Assembly: GCA_030613005.1 (NCBI GenBank)
Contig: JAUWMV010000018.1
Location: 1-41,340, forward strand
Source of the DNA: a bacterium
Lineage (GTDB): Bacteria > UBP14 > UBA6098 > B30-G16
DNA: 41,340 nucleotides
Reading direction: 5' to 3'
This document shows positions 26,340 to 36,891 of this stretch, in pieces. Made by a program: the position numbers and the translations under genes. Every line of letters starts with the position of its first letter. Position 1 is the stretch's first letter. A model generated the notes under the pieces. That model searched no databases. It was not told where the DNA came from and worked only from the letters and a program-made list of their open reading frames with translations.

Positions 26340-29300
26340 ATGCGTAAGATGCTATGGTTAATCGCATTATTTGCAGTTGTATGGGCTACTAGTGGGTACA
26401 ATGACTTTCCAATTTTTTCCACTGAAACCTTTGTTACAGATATTCAACTTACGGACCCATCAGTAAGCCCAGACACGGGTTATGTTGCGGACCTTTACCT
26501 ATTCGAGGTTACGTACACAAGTAATCCGTGGAATTTTGAACCGGATTCAATAGTAGTAATTATTGACGGTACTAAGTACGATAGTCTCAACCAAGTTGAT
26601 CCATTGGACTTTGATTATACAGATGGTGCTGCCTTTTTCGTTAACCTTTTTGGTACTGAATTCCGCAGGGGCACTCATGAATATTTTTTCTATGCTGAAG
26701 ATGAATCGGGAGCAGTTGCTGAAACTGATACTCATTATTTTACTATTATTAACACTCCACCAGAAGGTGGTACAGTTAATCTTGTATGGGATCCAGATCC
26801 GCTGATGGAAAACTCCGTGATAAATTGTATTGCTGGTGGTTTTACTGATGATGATGACGACAGCGTATGGGTAGTATACAGGTGGTATGTGAATGATGCT
26901 TTTTCCGGTATCGAGTACGATTCGTTAATTGGGCGATATTTTAACAAGCACGATGAAATATACTGCTTGGTTTATCCATATGACGGTATGGATTACGGGA
27001 ATGTCCTTTTCTCGGAGACACTTACGGTAGAGAATACTCCACCGGAAGCACCAGATATTTCAATATTGCCTCTCAATCCTTATGATATGAATGATATTCA
27101 AACTATTATTGTTACCGATTCCTATGATGCAGATGGAGATCCTATTACTTACAGGAGTGAATGGTATTTAGATACTGTTGTATGGACTTTAATGTCAGAT
27201 ACAGAAATATTAGACGATGCATTAACAACTCCAGGTGATAATTGGAAATTGAATGTATGGCCATTTGACGGTGAGGTTTTTGGTGATGGTGCAGAATTTC
27301 TTTTTGACATAGGAGCCCCAGAGTTAACAAATGGTGATGTTGATCCCGATACTGGACATGCATTTTCAACTTTTTTCACATATTCTGTGACCTATACTAA
27401 TATTCACAATTATCCACCCGAGAGTATAGTTGTTATTATTGATGACATTGACTTTTATCCTATGGAGCTATTAGATACTACCGACCATGATTATACCGAT
27501 GGTGCTGACTATACATACACGATGCTTATGGATGTTGGTGATCATCATTTTGAATTTTATGCAATCGATAATCAAGGTAATGAATGCATAGGTTTTGGAC
27601 CTGTGGATGGTCCGGTTATGACAAATGAACTCCCAGTTATTGATAGCGTCTATTTAACGCCGTATCCTCATGTTACTATATGTGATACGCTTTGTGCTGT
27701 GGTTGCTGATTGGCATGATGATGATAGCGATCCAGTTTATTTCGGTTTCGAATGGTTTGTTAATGATATCGATATAGCTTTCTATGAGGAATGTATTAAT
27801 GGCGATTTATTCGATCGAGGTGATAGAGTTAAATGTAAGATAATCCCGTTTGATGGATTTGAATTGGGTGATCCAGTGTGGACTGTTGAAGTAGTAATTG
27901 GCAATTATATACCGGAAGCCGATAGTGCAGTAATTGAAGTTCTACCCAATCCACCAGCAAGAGAGTTTTCAATTCTTAAAGCTAATGTTTTTGGTGTTTA
28001 CGATTGTGATGATTTTGATGTCGATATTTTCTATCGATGGTTTGTTAATGGTGGGATGCTTCCTATTTCGCCAACTAGGAGAAGGTTAACTAGTTTTCAC
28101 TTTGATCACGGAGATACTGTTTATTTTGTGGCTTTATTGTATGATGGAATAGATACAGGTTACATAGAATCCAATCGTATTGTTATAGTAAATACTCTTC
28201 CAATAATTGTTACTGTTGATATAGAACCGGATGATCCGTATACGAACGATACTCTTTGGGGTGATGTTGATTTCGTCGATATTGACGGCGATGATGTAAG
28301 AGTCGAGTATCATTGGTATTGCGATGGTGTTTATTCACATGAAGGTGAGTTTGTCGATCCGGCATTAACTTCTCATTTCGATGTGTGGCAATTGGAAGTG
28401 AGACTCTTTGACGATTTTGAAGTTGGTGAATATCGAAGCGGTTTTGCACAGGTAGAAATTTTGAATACTCCTCCATTTTTCATCCCATTTATCGATACTA
28501 TCTTAATTAGCGGAGAGAATTACTTCTCTATGCTTGAAGGATTCGATATAGATGGAGATAGAATACACTATGGTCTCGTGCTCGGAGCTGATGGCTTTTG
28601 GATTTGGCCTAGTGGAGTTATGCTTTGGTCTGTCCCAATAGTTGATGAACCTACAGTGTTTCCAGTTCAAGTTTTCGCAAATGATGGATATGACAACAGA
28701 ATAGAAGATATTAATCTGTGGGTTTATCCAATGGATTTTCCAGCTCTTGCTCCGAGATGGTTAATTGTTGAAACCGGTTATGTAGATTTCATTCCGTTGA
28801 CCTGGGATAGACCAGCTGTATTCGATTTTCCTGTATTACCCGTTCCGTTTCTTGGATATGAAGTTTGGCGTTCCACAGATCCGGATCCTATATCCACAGA
28901 ATGGGAGCATATTGCATCAACATTTGTCCCGAATTACATAGATAACGACGTTGACCCGTATACGATATATTATTATCGGATTGCTGCAATATATTCTGTG
29001 GGAAATAGCATTCCATCCAATGTAGAGCATGGTTTTTGCATTGATGGGGAAAGAGGAGATTGGTATTCTAATTTCTCATATTATTTGCCACCAAAGGTTG
29101 ACGGTTGGATCGGTGAAATCGAGTGGTTAGATGCTTCTTACTTTGAATACTGTGATGGAGACGTAAAGATTTACCTTAAACACACCTTACATCATTTGTA
29201 TATTGGCGTGAAGGTTTTAAGTGACGTTTGCCTATCTCCCGACGACGCTCTGATTATCTCTGTTGATGATAATTTCAATAGAAGATGGCCAATCGATTCT

Positions 29301-32300
29301 CCAAGTAACGAGGGTGAATATTTACTCAGAGCTAGACCATTTGGAAATGAATTTACATTCCAAGGTATTTGGGGAGATTTCGCAACCGGTGTTAGTCGTG
29401 ACGAAAGAATTCTCGGTCGCAATATGTTTGGACATGCAGCAGATTTCGAGGGATATGTTTGTTATGAAGCAGCAATACCTTTATTTGGTCGAGATTTAGA
29501 AGCGATTAACATTCCTCGCTTAGATATTTGGTTTGGTGTTAGGTTTGCTATTTATAATGCTGAGAGTGGAGACTGGGAAGTAATAATTCCGGGTCATTCC
29601 GATCCTGAAGATCCATCCGAATTTGGTTCGTTATACTTACCCTTGGGTGAAGGTCCCGGATCGATTTGCAACTTACCAAGAGTAATAGATATGACTGTTC
29701 GTCAAGGTGAATTTGGAGTTAGAATATTACCAATTGAGAACTGTGGTGATGGGTATCTTAGTTTCTATATAAAGGAGAGATGTGCATTTGTCCCACGTGG
29801 TTTATTGAGATCCGATTCTCCGGATGCAGAGGATATCGTTGCATTTGTCGACGATGAATCTCTTGTTCCCAGAGCGTTAGAAGTGATTGGTTATATGGCG
29901 GATATCTATACCGATCCAGTTGCTTTCAAAGATGCATGTTTAAGACGGGATTGGAAATTGGTAATTGTATCTAGCAACGTTGTTAATAGTAATCATGTAT
30001 GGGACGGCGTCCTATATGCTATTAGACGAGGTGCAAAAATTCTAATACAATCTCCGGATCTTGATAGATATAAAGATCACTGGATTTGGAATATTTTGGG
30101 CGTTGAAATTACGGATGATCTTGGAGACCGACCAAGCGCTTTAACAATCGAACTACCATGGCATCCTTTCTTTAACATTCCCATGCCGACAACTCCTGCG
30201 TTCTGCGATATGACTCTTGGATATGATGATTATGGCGACTGCATAATGCCCTTGTCATACGGTACCCTCGCTTCATTTGATCTGTATCCTTACCCCTCTA
30301 ATGCTGCCATTGTAACTAATTTCAGTAATACTGCGATAATTAATGCCTTAAGATTCTCTACAGAAGCTGATGAAAACGGAGATGGACTTCCAGACGCATT
30401 GCAACTTCTGATAAATGAAATTCTTAGCCTTAAACCATGCGAGGATGTAGAATGGTTAGAGGAAGATCCTATAACTGGAATAATTTCTGCTCGAAGTAAA
30501 CAAAATGTTTCGTTAACATTCTATGGCACTGAATTAGATATAGGAACATATTATGCTTGGTTGATGGTTTACACAAATGATAGAGATAACCCAATTAATC
30601 CTATAGCAATCAGATTTCATGTTGTGGAACCGGAACCGAGACCTCTCGTTATTTATTTCGAACCTGAAACGTTGAAATCATGTCGCGAATTCGACAGAGA
30701 AATGACGTTAATGGTTCGTTCTCTTGAAGCTATGGATATTAACATGTTAAGATTCACTGTAACATGTGATCCAGGGATTGCTCAGCCTATCGATGTTATA
30801 CCTCGTTCAGGAAGATTAACTGATTTAAGTGTGAGTCCAGGTAGTATAACATTCCAATTAGAGTCACGAGGATTCTTTGAAGGTGGTGAACCGCTTGCCG
30901 ACATTCTTTTCCGAGTTAAAAGAGATGCTCTAGTTGGAGCGCTTACTGAAGTTATTGTAGAGGAGATAGCCCACAACACAGAGGCTTATGTGACTGATAC
31001 GATTCTTATCCCAGGTGCTTTAAAGGTCTGGCCTTGTGATGACAATTGGCGTTTATATATGGTTTTCGAGTCTGATAGCCTTATTGATACGTTGATTCTC
31101 GGAATAGAGCCTTGGGCTTCGAGAATGTTTGATCTAGCTTGGGATCATGAAAATGATCCACTTACTGAATGGTTCGATCCATACACAGTTATCGAGGAAT
31201 GGGACCCGGATCATCCCTATCTTGATGTCGATATAAGAAGTGCATGGGCAACAACTTTAAGATGGCTTATCAACATAGGTGATTCATTGGGTACAATTCA
31301 TTGGTTTTTCCCGGATTATGTCAACCTAGGAGAGATGGGTACTATATACCTCTTAGCTGGGGATGATATGATCGATATGAAAGATGTTATGAATTATGAT
31401 TATTTACCGGGGAGAAATATTGAAGTTCTCTATAACTCAGGCGGTCTTAGACCTTTCGAATTTGTTTTCCAAAAGGGCATGAATTTGTTCTCGATGCCTA
31501 TAGATCCTGGTCTTCGAAGCCCAAATGATCTTTTCCCAGGATATATATCGTGTTGGGGATACGATAATAGTACTGGTCTCTGGTATGATGCTGCTGAATT
31601 AGATCCTGGCGTAGGTTATGCAATACTATTTAATGAAGCAAGGGAGTTTCATCACTGGGGACTGCCTATATACGATTTGACTATAGACCTGTTTATGGGT
31701 TGGAACCTTATTGGAACTGTCTATGATCCTGTTGATTTTTCTACTCCAGATGTTGATCCATTAGGAGCGATAATGGGAATGCCGGAACATGCTTTTGAAT
31801 ACGATGCAACGACTGGGAATTATTTCCCAACCGATGAACTTAATGGGAGCAAAGGATATTTTGTCGCTGTTAATGCTGACGAAGCTACGCTGTTCTTACC
31901 GGGAGAGTGTTCTGGAATGAAAACGCTTTACTCACCCAAATATATTACAGTCGGCAAAGTCATTATTGGAGATGAGGAATTAGTTCTGAACCTAGGAAAT
32001 GATTACGCTATTCCGTTTAAGCCACCTATTCCGAATAATGAGTATGAAATTGACGCATACCTTAATTATAAAGGACTTCCCTCTATTTTAGTTAGTTCAA
32101 GTGGAACTTGGTATCTTGTCATGACATACGGAAACGAAGTGAAATTTGAATCGATAGAAGGTTATCAAATAGAAATCGATGGTGAGTCGATACCAAACGT
32201 GAGATTTCTGAGTGGAGGAATCCATAAAATAGAATTTGTTGGTAAGAAAATACCGAGTCAAATCAACATAGGTAATTTTACTCCAAATCCTTTTAACAGT

Positions 32301-32534
32301 TATACATCGATTGATATAGAAGTTAACAAATCTACTGCAGTCAGAGTAGAAGTATTTAGTTTATCAGGTAAAATGATTAATGTCATAGTTAATTCAGAAT
32401 TGAGTGTTGGTATTCATACATTAAAATGGGATGGCGCAGATATGAATGGAATAGATTTACCGAGTGGATTATATCTTGTTAGATTTGCTGTTGGAGAGCA
32501 ATTATTCGAAAGAAAACTTATCCTTTCCCAATAG
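26340..32534 (+). CDS. Giant multidomain secreted protein, T9SS cargo
   Basis: The 2064-residue protein begins with a signal peptide (about 1-19). Domains by eye: repeated Ig/PKD-like units with NTPPE boundaries and acidic DxDGD loops (about 25-800), a fibronectin III-like unit (816-897: GYEVWRSTDP, YYYRIAA), a CBM9-like beta-sandwich (913-1100: HLYIGVKVLSD), a Rossmann/amidotransferase-like segment (about 1158-1287), a cohesin-like beta region (1434-1560), a GWNLIG-type region (about 1709-1850) and a C-terminal T9SS sorting domain starting TPNPFN near 1980 and ending in a Leu-Arg-rich strand. Inferred role: a surface-attached or released adhesin or sugar-binding protein; no catalytic residues are evident. 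It has its own promoter, a strong AGGAGG site and a terminator, so it is a single-gene unit. Domain names are judged from pattern only. Confidence 0.88.
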   Translation: MRKMLWLIALFAVVWATSGYNDFPIFSTETFVTDIQLTDPSVSPDTGYVADLYLFEVTYTSNPWNFEPDSIVVIIDGTKYDSLNQVDPLDFDYTDGAAFFVNLFGTEFRRGTHEYFFYAEDESGAVAETDTHYFTIINTPPEGGTVNLVWDPDPLMENSVINCIAGGFTDDDDDSVWVVYRWYVNDAFSGIEYDSLIGRYFNKHDEIYCLVYPYDGMDYGNVLFSETLTVENTPPEAPDISILPLNPYDMNDIQTIIVTDSYDADGDPITYRSEWYLDTVVWTLMSDTEILDDALTTPGDNWKLNVWPFDGEVFGDGAEFLFDIGAPELTNGDVDPDTGHAFSTFFTYSVTYTNIHNYPPESIVVIIDDIDFYPMELLDTTDHDYTDGADYTYTMLMDVGDHHFEFYAIDNQGNECIGFGPVDGPVMTNELPVIDSVYLTPYPHVTICDTLCAVVADWHDDDSDPVYFGFEWFVNDIDIAFYEECINGDLFDRGDRVKCKIIPFDGFELGDPVWTVEVVIGNYIPEADSAVIEVLPNPPAREFSILKANVFGVYDCDDFDVDIFYRWFVNGGMLPISPTRRRLTSFHFDHGDTVYFVALLYDGIDTGYIESNRIVIVNTLPIIVTVDIEPDDPYTNDTLWGDVDFVDIDGDDVRVEYHWYCDGVYSHEGEFVDPALTSHFDVWQLEVRLFDDFEVGEYRSGFAQVEILNTPPFFIPFIDTILISGENYFSMLEGFDIDGDRIHYGLVLGADGFWIWPSGVMLWSVPIVDEPTVFPVQVFANDGYDNRIEDINLWVYPMDFPALAPRWLIVETGYVDFIPLTWDRPAVFDFPVLPVPFLGYEVWRSTDPDPISTEWEHIASTFVPNYIDNDVDPYTIYYYRIAAIYSVGNSIPSNVEHGFCIDGERGDWYSNFSYYLPPKVDGWIGEIEWLDASYFEYCDGDVKIYLKHTLHHLYIGVKVLSDVCLSPDDALIISVDDNFNRRWPIDSPSNEGEYLLRARPFGNEFTFQGIWGDFATGVSRDERILGRNMFGHAADFEGYVCYEAAIPLFGRDLEAINIPRLDIWFGVRFAIYNAESGDWEVIIPGHSDPEDPSEFGSLYLPLGEGPGSICNLPRVIDMTVRQGEFGVRILPIENCGDGYLSFYIKERCAFVPRGLLRSDSPDAEDIVAFVDDESLVPRALEVIGYMADIYTDPVAFKDACLRRDWKLVIVSSNVVNSNHVWDGVLYAIRRGAKILIQSPDLDRYKDHWIWNILGVEITDDLGDRPSALTIELPWHPFFNIPMPTTPAFCDMTLGYDDYGDCIMPLSYGTLASFDLYPYPSNAAIVTNFSNTAIINALRFSTEADENGDGLPDALQLLINEILSLKPCEDVEWLEEDPITGIISARSKQNVSLTFYGTELDIGTYYAWLMVYTNDRDNPINPIAIRFHVVEPEPRPLVIYFEPETLKSCREFDREMTLMVRSLEAMDINMLRFTVTCDPGIAQPIDVIPRSGRLTDLSVSPGSITFQLESRGFFEGGEPLADILFRVKRDALVGALTEVIVEEIAHNTEAYVTDTILIPGALKVWPCDDNWRLYMVFESDSLIDTLILGIEPWASRMFDLAWDHENDPLTEWFDPYTVIEEWDPDHPYLDVDIRSAWATTLRWLINIGDSLGTIHWFFPDYVNLGEMGTIYLLAGDDMIDMKDVMNYDYLPGRNIEVLYNSGGLRPFEFVFQKGMNLFSMPIDPGLRSPNDLFPGYISCWGYDNSTGLWYDAAELDPGVGYAILFNEAREFHHWGLPIYDLTIDLFMGWNLIGTVYDPVDFSTPDVDPLGAIMGMPEHAFEYDATTGNYFPTDELNGSKGYFVAVNADEATLFLPGECSGMKTLYSPKYITVGKVIIGDEELVLNLGNDYAIPFKPPIPNNEYEIDAYLNYKGLPSILVSSSGTWYLVMTYGNEVKFESIEGYQIEIDGESIPNVRFLSGGIHKIEFVGKKIPSQINIGNFTPNPFNSYTSIDIEVNKSTAVRVEVFSLSGKMINVIVNSELSVGIHTLKWDGADMNGIDLPSGLYLVRFAVGEQLFERKLILSQ

Positions 32535-32564
32535 ATAAGTGGTTTACCCCCCCTCCTCACTCAT

Positions 32565-32597
32565 CCCTCTCCTCTTTAATGAGGAGAGGGCCTTTTT
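32565..32597 (+). terminator. Intrinsic terminator after the giant cargo gene
   Basis: CCCTCTCCTC (32565-32574) pairs perfectly with GAGGAGAGGG (32581-32590) around a six-base loop, followed by CC and six T. The 10-bp GC-rich stem with T tail, about 30 bases after the stop, is the clearest terminator in the window. Confidence 0.9.
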
Positions 32598-32746
32598 TAT
32601 ATTCGAATTCTCGTATCCTTTTGAATAATAACTGGAATTTATTAATAATTTTCGAAACAACGATTCATATTTCAGAAGAAATTAAATTTCCGAATATTGT
32701 TAAATTTTATTAATTGATGAGTAAATCTGTTAGGTTACTTTACAAC

Positions 32747-35700
32747 TTATGGCAGTCTCATTTGCGCACGAATATTTACAATAATGACAATTGGTTCGCC
32801 ATAAACCGAGGACAAAGTCGGTGAAATAAATTGCATAAATAAGTAATTGTTCTTCGTTGGTTGAATAAATCCACCATAAGGTCCGAAAACCGAGGATGGT
32901 CTTTCCGTTGAAGTTGTGGCAATTTTCCAATTACGCGTAATATAATCCTTTAGAGGTAGATAACTCACAGGAGACATATCTGAATTTTGGAAGCTTGCTC
33001 GGAGAACATATTTGTTAATTCCTGAAGCATAGTCTGGTGACCATGGAATAGTATCACCCGTGTCAACATTGTATGCACCATAAATTCTAAGTGATAGTCG
33101 AATATTGACATCACCACAATTTTCAACAATCATCCTACCTCTGCTACTACCTGAACCCATTGTATGAGTCTCGCTAATATTTACAGTTCCGGGATTCCAG
33201 TAAAGTGAGTCTGCACCTCCTGTTGAACTGTACTGATTTATTTCTAAGCAAATAGTATAGGTTTCTGATTTATAACTGGCGGTAAATGTGTCCGATTTAG
33301 TTACAGAAAATTCTTCGTGTAGCGAATCGATACCTCCGTCTTCCCATTCCGCGAATGTATACATCGAATCAGAACCGGGAACTGTATCTCTATAGCTTAC
33401 TGCAAATTCAATGTACGTGTTTTCATCTGCCCAGAATGAAACCGAGGAAACAAAGCAAATTGTTGTATCGGGCAAATAAAAGCATCCATAGGTCTCAGCA
33501 GGATCTTTCTCAACTACAATAAGATAACTTCTTTCAAAGTAAGCAATTAGCGTTTCTGGATTACTAACTATTAATGTTCTTATGGTAGATGAACTACTAT
33601 CTTCCCATTGCAGGAAGTTATAAATGGTTGTCATGGAACTATCGCTCTCTGAAACCTCGAATCTGTGGATAGTCGATTCCTTGAACCAGAAATCTTGCTC
33701 CACAGCTTCCAAATCGGTAAAGTTAAGAGTATCCACATTTAAAGTACCATAAATGTCATCCAATGGATTTCTCTGGAAAGCAATTAAGTGTTCAATATTA
33801 TAATTTGCAGTGAATAATGTATCTTTCGATATGATAACTGTTCTCAACGATTCGGACGATGTATCTTCCCAATCTGAGAAAACATATCGAGTTAGAGAAT
33901 CTGATTTATAGTCATAGGAACTGACATATAAAGCAAGTGAATCGTCTTCTTCGACATAAACAGTTTCAGCTGCGGTAAATTCAAATATTGAGCTATTAAT
34001 GATAATACTACCATATGCATTTTCCAGGGGATCTTTTTGAATAATAACTCTATGAGCAGATGTGCTCCAAATCCACTCAACTCCTGATAATGTTGTTATT
34101 TCGAATTCAAAGAAATGTGCTAAACTACTATCGAGATCGCCAAAACCGTTGTAGCCAACACATCGCCATAAACCATCGATTGGATCAACGTTTCCAAATA
34201 CAGTGTCTTTATCGTCAAACCAATGTACTCCAACAGGAGGATTGGGTTCACCATGTTCACTTAGAACTATAAATGGCCATCTAATTAAGCTGTCCCATTG
34301 CCAAACGAGCCATGATGAAGTATCAATTACGAAACTGAATGAATCTGTTAGACCTGTTTCTGGTACAGAACCATCACCACGCCAGCCGTAATTTACAATC
34401 CAACCTAAACCATCTACATAAACCGATTCTGAAACGAAGGCTTCGATTATAGTATTAATAGGATAACATGATGTTCCAATTGGTGGTATTGGCGAACCGT
34501 ACTCAGAATATACTGTAATGCAGATAATCTCGGTGTCAATATTAGCCCAGCGCCAATTTATTATACTGGGTTTTTGAATTGCAAAAAGAACTGAAGTATC
34601 AGCAGAAGTAAGTGGAACCGAGCCGCTTCCCCAAAAACCGATACACTGCACAGAGGCTGTTGAGTCGTATTTGTTAATATTAGCGAAAACTGAGTCACCT
34701 GAGGGAAACCAGTGAATTCCAACAGTTGGATCAGGAGAGTCATAGCCGTCTACGTCATATATTGTTACTCCTTCATTGTTTACAAGCAAAGGAAATCTTT
34801 GCAAAGTATCCCATAGCCATACTAATTCAGAATTAGTATTGAGAGTAAAACTGAGTTCCCAGGGTGTAGGATCTACTCCGGATGTGTCTGTAGGAACTGA
34901 ACCTAAACCCCAATATCCTGTGCAGTAATGACTGTCGAGTGTCATGGGTGTAACATTAGCTGTTATTTCTGTGCCTATTGGATAACAAGTAATCCCCACC
35001 GGTGGAATTGGCGAATCATACTCGGACCAGACTCTAAGGCAAACCATTTTTGTGTCGCTGTCAAACCATCGCCATTGTACCCAGGTAGGTTCTTTCATAA
35101 CGAAATTAATCGATGTATCGATTCCAGCATGCGGAAATATTGAACTCCAATAACCTGCACATGAGACATTGTTGTCTGCGTCATAATAATTTATTGAAGC
35201 AGTTATGAGAGAATCTAATTCGATCCAATGAATTCCTGGAGTGGGATTTGGGGAATCGTAACCATCTGTATCGGAAGGTGTGATTCCATCATTAAGAACA
35301 AGAAGAGGTAATATTTCTAGGGAGTCCCAAACCCAAACAATCCATGATGTAAGGTTTAAATCAAAGCTTGTGTGATTTTCTGATCCTGAGGAACTTACTG
35401 AACCACCGCCTAACCATCCTGTGCAATAGTGCCAGATTGTGTTTTCAAATGAAGAATCCTCAACGAAGGCATTTATGGTTATACCACATGGATACACAGT
35501 TGTATCTGAGGGGATAGGATGACCATGAGGAGAATAAACGTATAAAGTACATTCTGGTGTGCCCTTTGGAACAACACTCCACCTCCAAGTTAATTCCGAT
35601 GGTTCATCGATGTTAAATGCAACACTTGAACCAAAACCGGAATCGGGAACCGATCCACTGCCATAAAAGCCAATACAGTAGGCTGTTGATTCAGCAGTTG

Positions 35701-36673
35701 CGACAACTGGTGTAGTTGTAATCTCAGCTTTAACAAATTTCCCTTCATCGAACCAATAGCTCCCAGTGTCGGGATTTGGTGTATCGTAATAGTCGGGATT
35801 AGCAACAATTAGTCTGTATTGTGTAAAATATTCTGCAATGAACTCTGTATCGCTGGTAGCAGTAATAGTGCGTGTATGAGAAGTGTCACTATCGTTCCAT
35901 TGTTGGAAAATATATCGAATTGAATCACCGCTATAAATCGTATCATACGCTGTAATTATCCTTGTAGTTGTGAAAGAAAAGTATTCCTCATATGGAGAGG
36001 TTTCAATTGAACCATCAACAATAATAACACCACCTGAAAAGTTGGTTTTTACTACTAAAAGCCATTGAGTTAACCAGCAGAGAACAGAATCGAATGCTAC
36101 GTATGTAATACTTGTATCCCAATTTGGCACATTAGTAGCAAGATCGTGTGCTCTAACGCGAAAATAGTACCAAACTGAATCCCTCATACCTGAATACCAG
36201 TAATTAGTGTCGCTAACAGTGGATAGAATATCCATCCAGAATCCAGATGGACCTTCTCTGTACTGAATATCATAAACCCAGATGCCCCATCCTAAACCTT
36301 CTTCAAGCGTGGTGTCGATGCCTGTCCATTCTACAAAAATTGAATCTGTAGCAATAGAATCATAAGTAGCAACATCGCCAAAGAATTGAGTTAATGGGAT
36401 ACGCCAATCCAGATCGACTTTTCTAAATCCTGGATGACTTAGGTAGTATGTTCCGGTTAACCAAATGCTATCATGCGCAGTAGGTTGTCCAACTACGCTT
36501 GAGAGTTTAAAAGATTCGGAAGTAATATCGTCACCTTCATTTCCGCCAGCGGCAATGGTTTTCCAAATTAGATTGAAGTTCGCGGATGATGGAGTTTGAG
36601 CTATAGCTGTTACATTAAGGATTATTAAGATGAGGATACCAGAAAAACTGAATTTGAAAAAGTTTTGATTCAT
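32747..36673 (-). CDS. Secreted protein with alternating A/B repeats, no T9SS sorting domain
   Basis: The 1308-residue protein has a signal peptide (about 1-25, ending AIAQ), an N-terminal domain found in surface proteins (SFKLSSVVGQP near 55), and a fibronectin III-like unit (about 105-205). About seven units of 75-90 residues follow, alternating two types: A with GxHWF and WRW, B with SPIPPxG, CYPxG and WxWD. Units with FxxWEDxxxxxxRT come in one copy before and three after this block. The C-terminus (about 1130-1308: GRMIVENCGDVNIRLSLRI, KYVLRASF, FGPYGG) is a beta-rich domain that recalls terminal domains of surface proteins in uncultured bacteria. There is no PNPFN motif. Ribosome site is weak (GGAAAA). 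It is convergent to the giant cargo gene. Function unknown; the repeats suggest an adhesive stalk. Confidence 0.85.
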   Translation of the reverse strand: MNQNFFKFSFSGILILIILNVTAIAQTPSSANFNLIWKTIAAGGNEGDDITSESFKLSSVVGQPTAHDSIWLTGTYYLSHPGFRKVDLDWRIPLTQFFGDVATYDSIATDSIFVEWTGIDTTLEEGLGWGIWVYDIQYREGPSGFWMDILSTVSDTNYWYSGMRDSVWYYFRVRAHDLATNVPNWDTSITYVAFDSVLCWLTQWLLVVKTNFSGGVIIVDGSIETSPYEEYFSFTTTRIITAYDTIYSGDSIRYIFQQWNDSDTSHTRTITATSDTEFIAEYFTQYRLIVANPDYYDTPNPDTGSYWFDEGKFVKAEITTTPVVATAESTAYCIGFYGSGSVPDSGFGSSVAFNIDEPSELTWRWSVVPKGTPECTLYVYSPHGHPIPSDTTVYPCGITINAFVEDSSFENTIWHYCTGWLGGGSVSSSGSENHTSFDLNLTSWIVWVWDSLEILPLLVLNDGITPSDTDGYDSPNPTPGIHWIELDSLITASINYYDADNNVSCAGYWSSIFPHAGIDTSINFVMKEPTWVQWRWFDSDTKMVCLRVWSEYDSPIPPVGITCYPIGTEITANVTPMTLDSHYCTGYWGLGSVPTDTSGVDPTPWELSFTLNTNSELVWLWDTLQRFPLLVNNEGVTIYDVDGYDSPDPTVGIHWFPSGDSVFANINKYDSTASVQCIGFWGSGSVPLTSADTSVLFAIQKPSIINWRWANIDTEIICITVYSEYGSPIPPIGTSCYPINTIIEAFVSESVYVDGLGWIVNYGWRGDGSVPETGLTDSFSFVIDTSSWLVWQWDSLIRWPFIVLSEHGEPNPPVGVHWFDDKDTVFGNVDPIDGLWRCVGYNGFGDLDSSLAHFFEFEITTLSGVEWIWSTSAHRVIIQKDPLENAYGSIIINSSIFEFTAAETVYVEEDDSLALYVSSYDYKSDSLTRYVFSDWEDTSSESLRTVIISKDTLFTANYNIEHLIAFQRNPLDDIYGTLNVDTLNFTDLEAVEQDFWFKESTIHRFEVSESDSSMTTIYNFLQWEDSSSSTIRTLIVSNPETLIAYFERSYLIVVEKDPAETYGCFYLPDTTICFVSSVSFWADENTYIEFAVSYRDTVPGSDSMYTFAEWEDGGIDSLHEEFSVTKSDTFTASYKSETYTICLEINQYSSTGGADSLYWNPGTVNISETHTMGSGSSRGRMIVENCGDVNIRLSLRIYGAYNVDTGDTIPWSPDYASGINKYVLRASFQNSDMSPVSYLPLKDYITRNWKIATTSTERPSSVFGPYGGFIQPTKNNYLFMQFISPTLSSVYGEPIVIIVNIRAQMRLP
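33800..36060 (-). repeat. Protein-level A-B-A-B-A-B-A repeat block with flanking WED repeats
   Basis: Within the 1308-residue protein, seven units of about 75-90 residues alternate between an A form (DSPxPxxGxHWF, CxGFxGSGSVP, ending WRW) and a B form (CxxVYSxxxSPIPPxG, CYPxG, YCTGxWGxGSVP, ending WxWD). At DNA level the copies are well diverged, so the array is old. Boundaries are approximate. Confidence 0.75.
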
Positions 36674-36891
36674 TTTTCCAATTTATTTTACTATTATAAT
36701 AAAACCACTTATTATAAATATGAATTTTTTAAATTCAACCTTTTTTATTTATATGTAAGTTAGTCATTATTAAAATTATTCTAAAGGATAATAATAAAGG
36801 TTGGATAAAATAATATAATGTTCATAATTAATACGGAGAGTAAGATTATTATAGTTTTAAATTGAAGCTTGAAGCCGGGAGGTAATATGGT

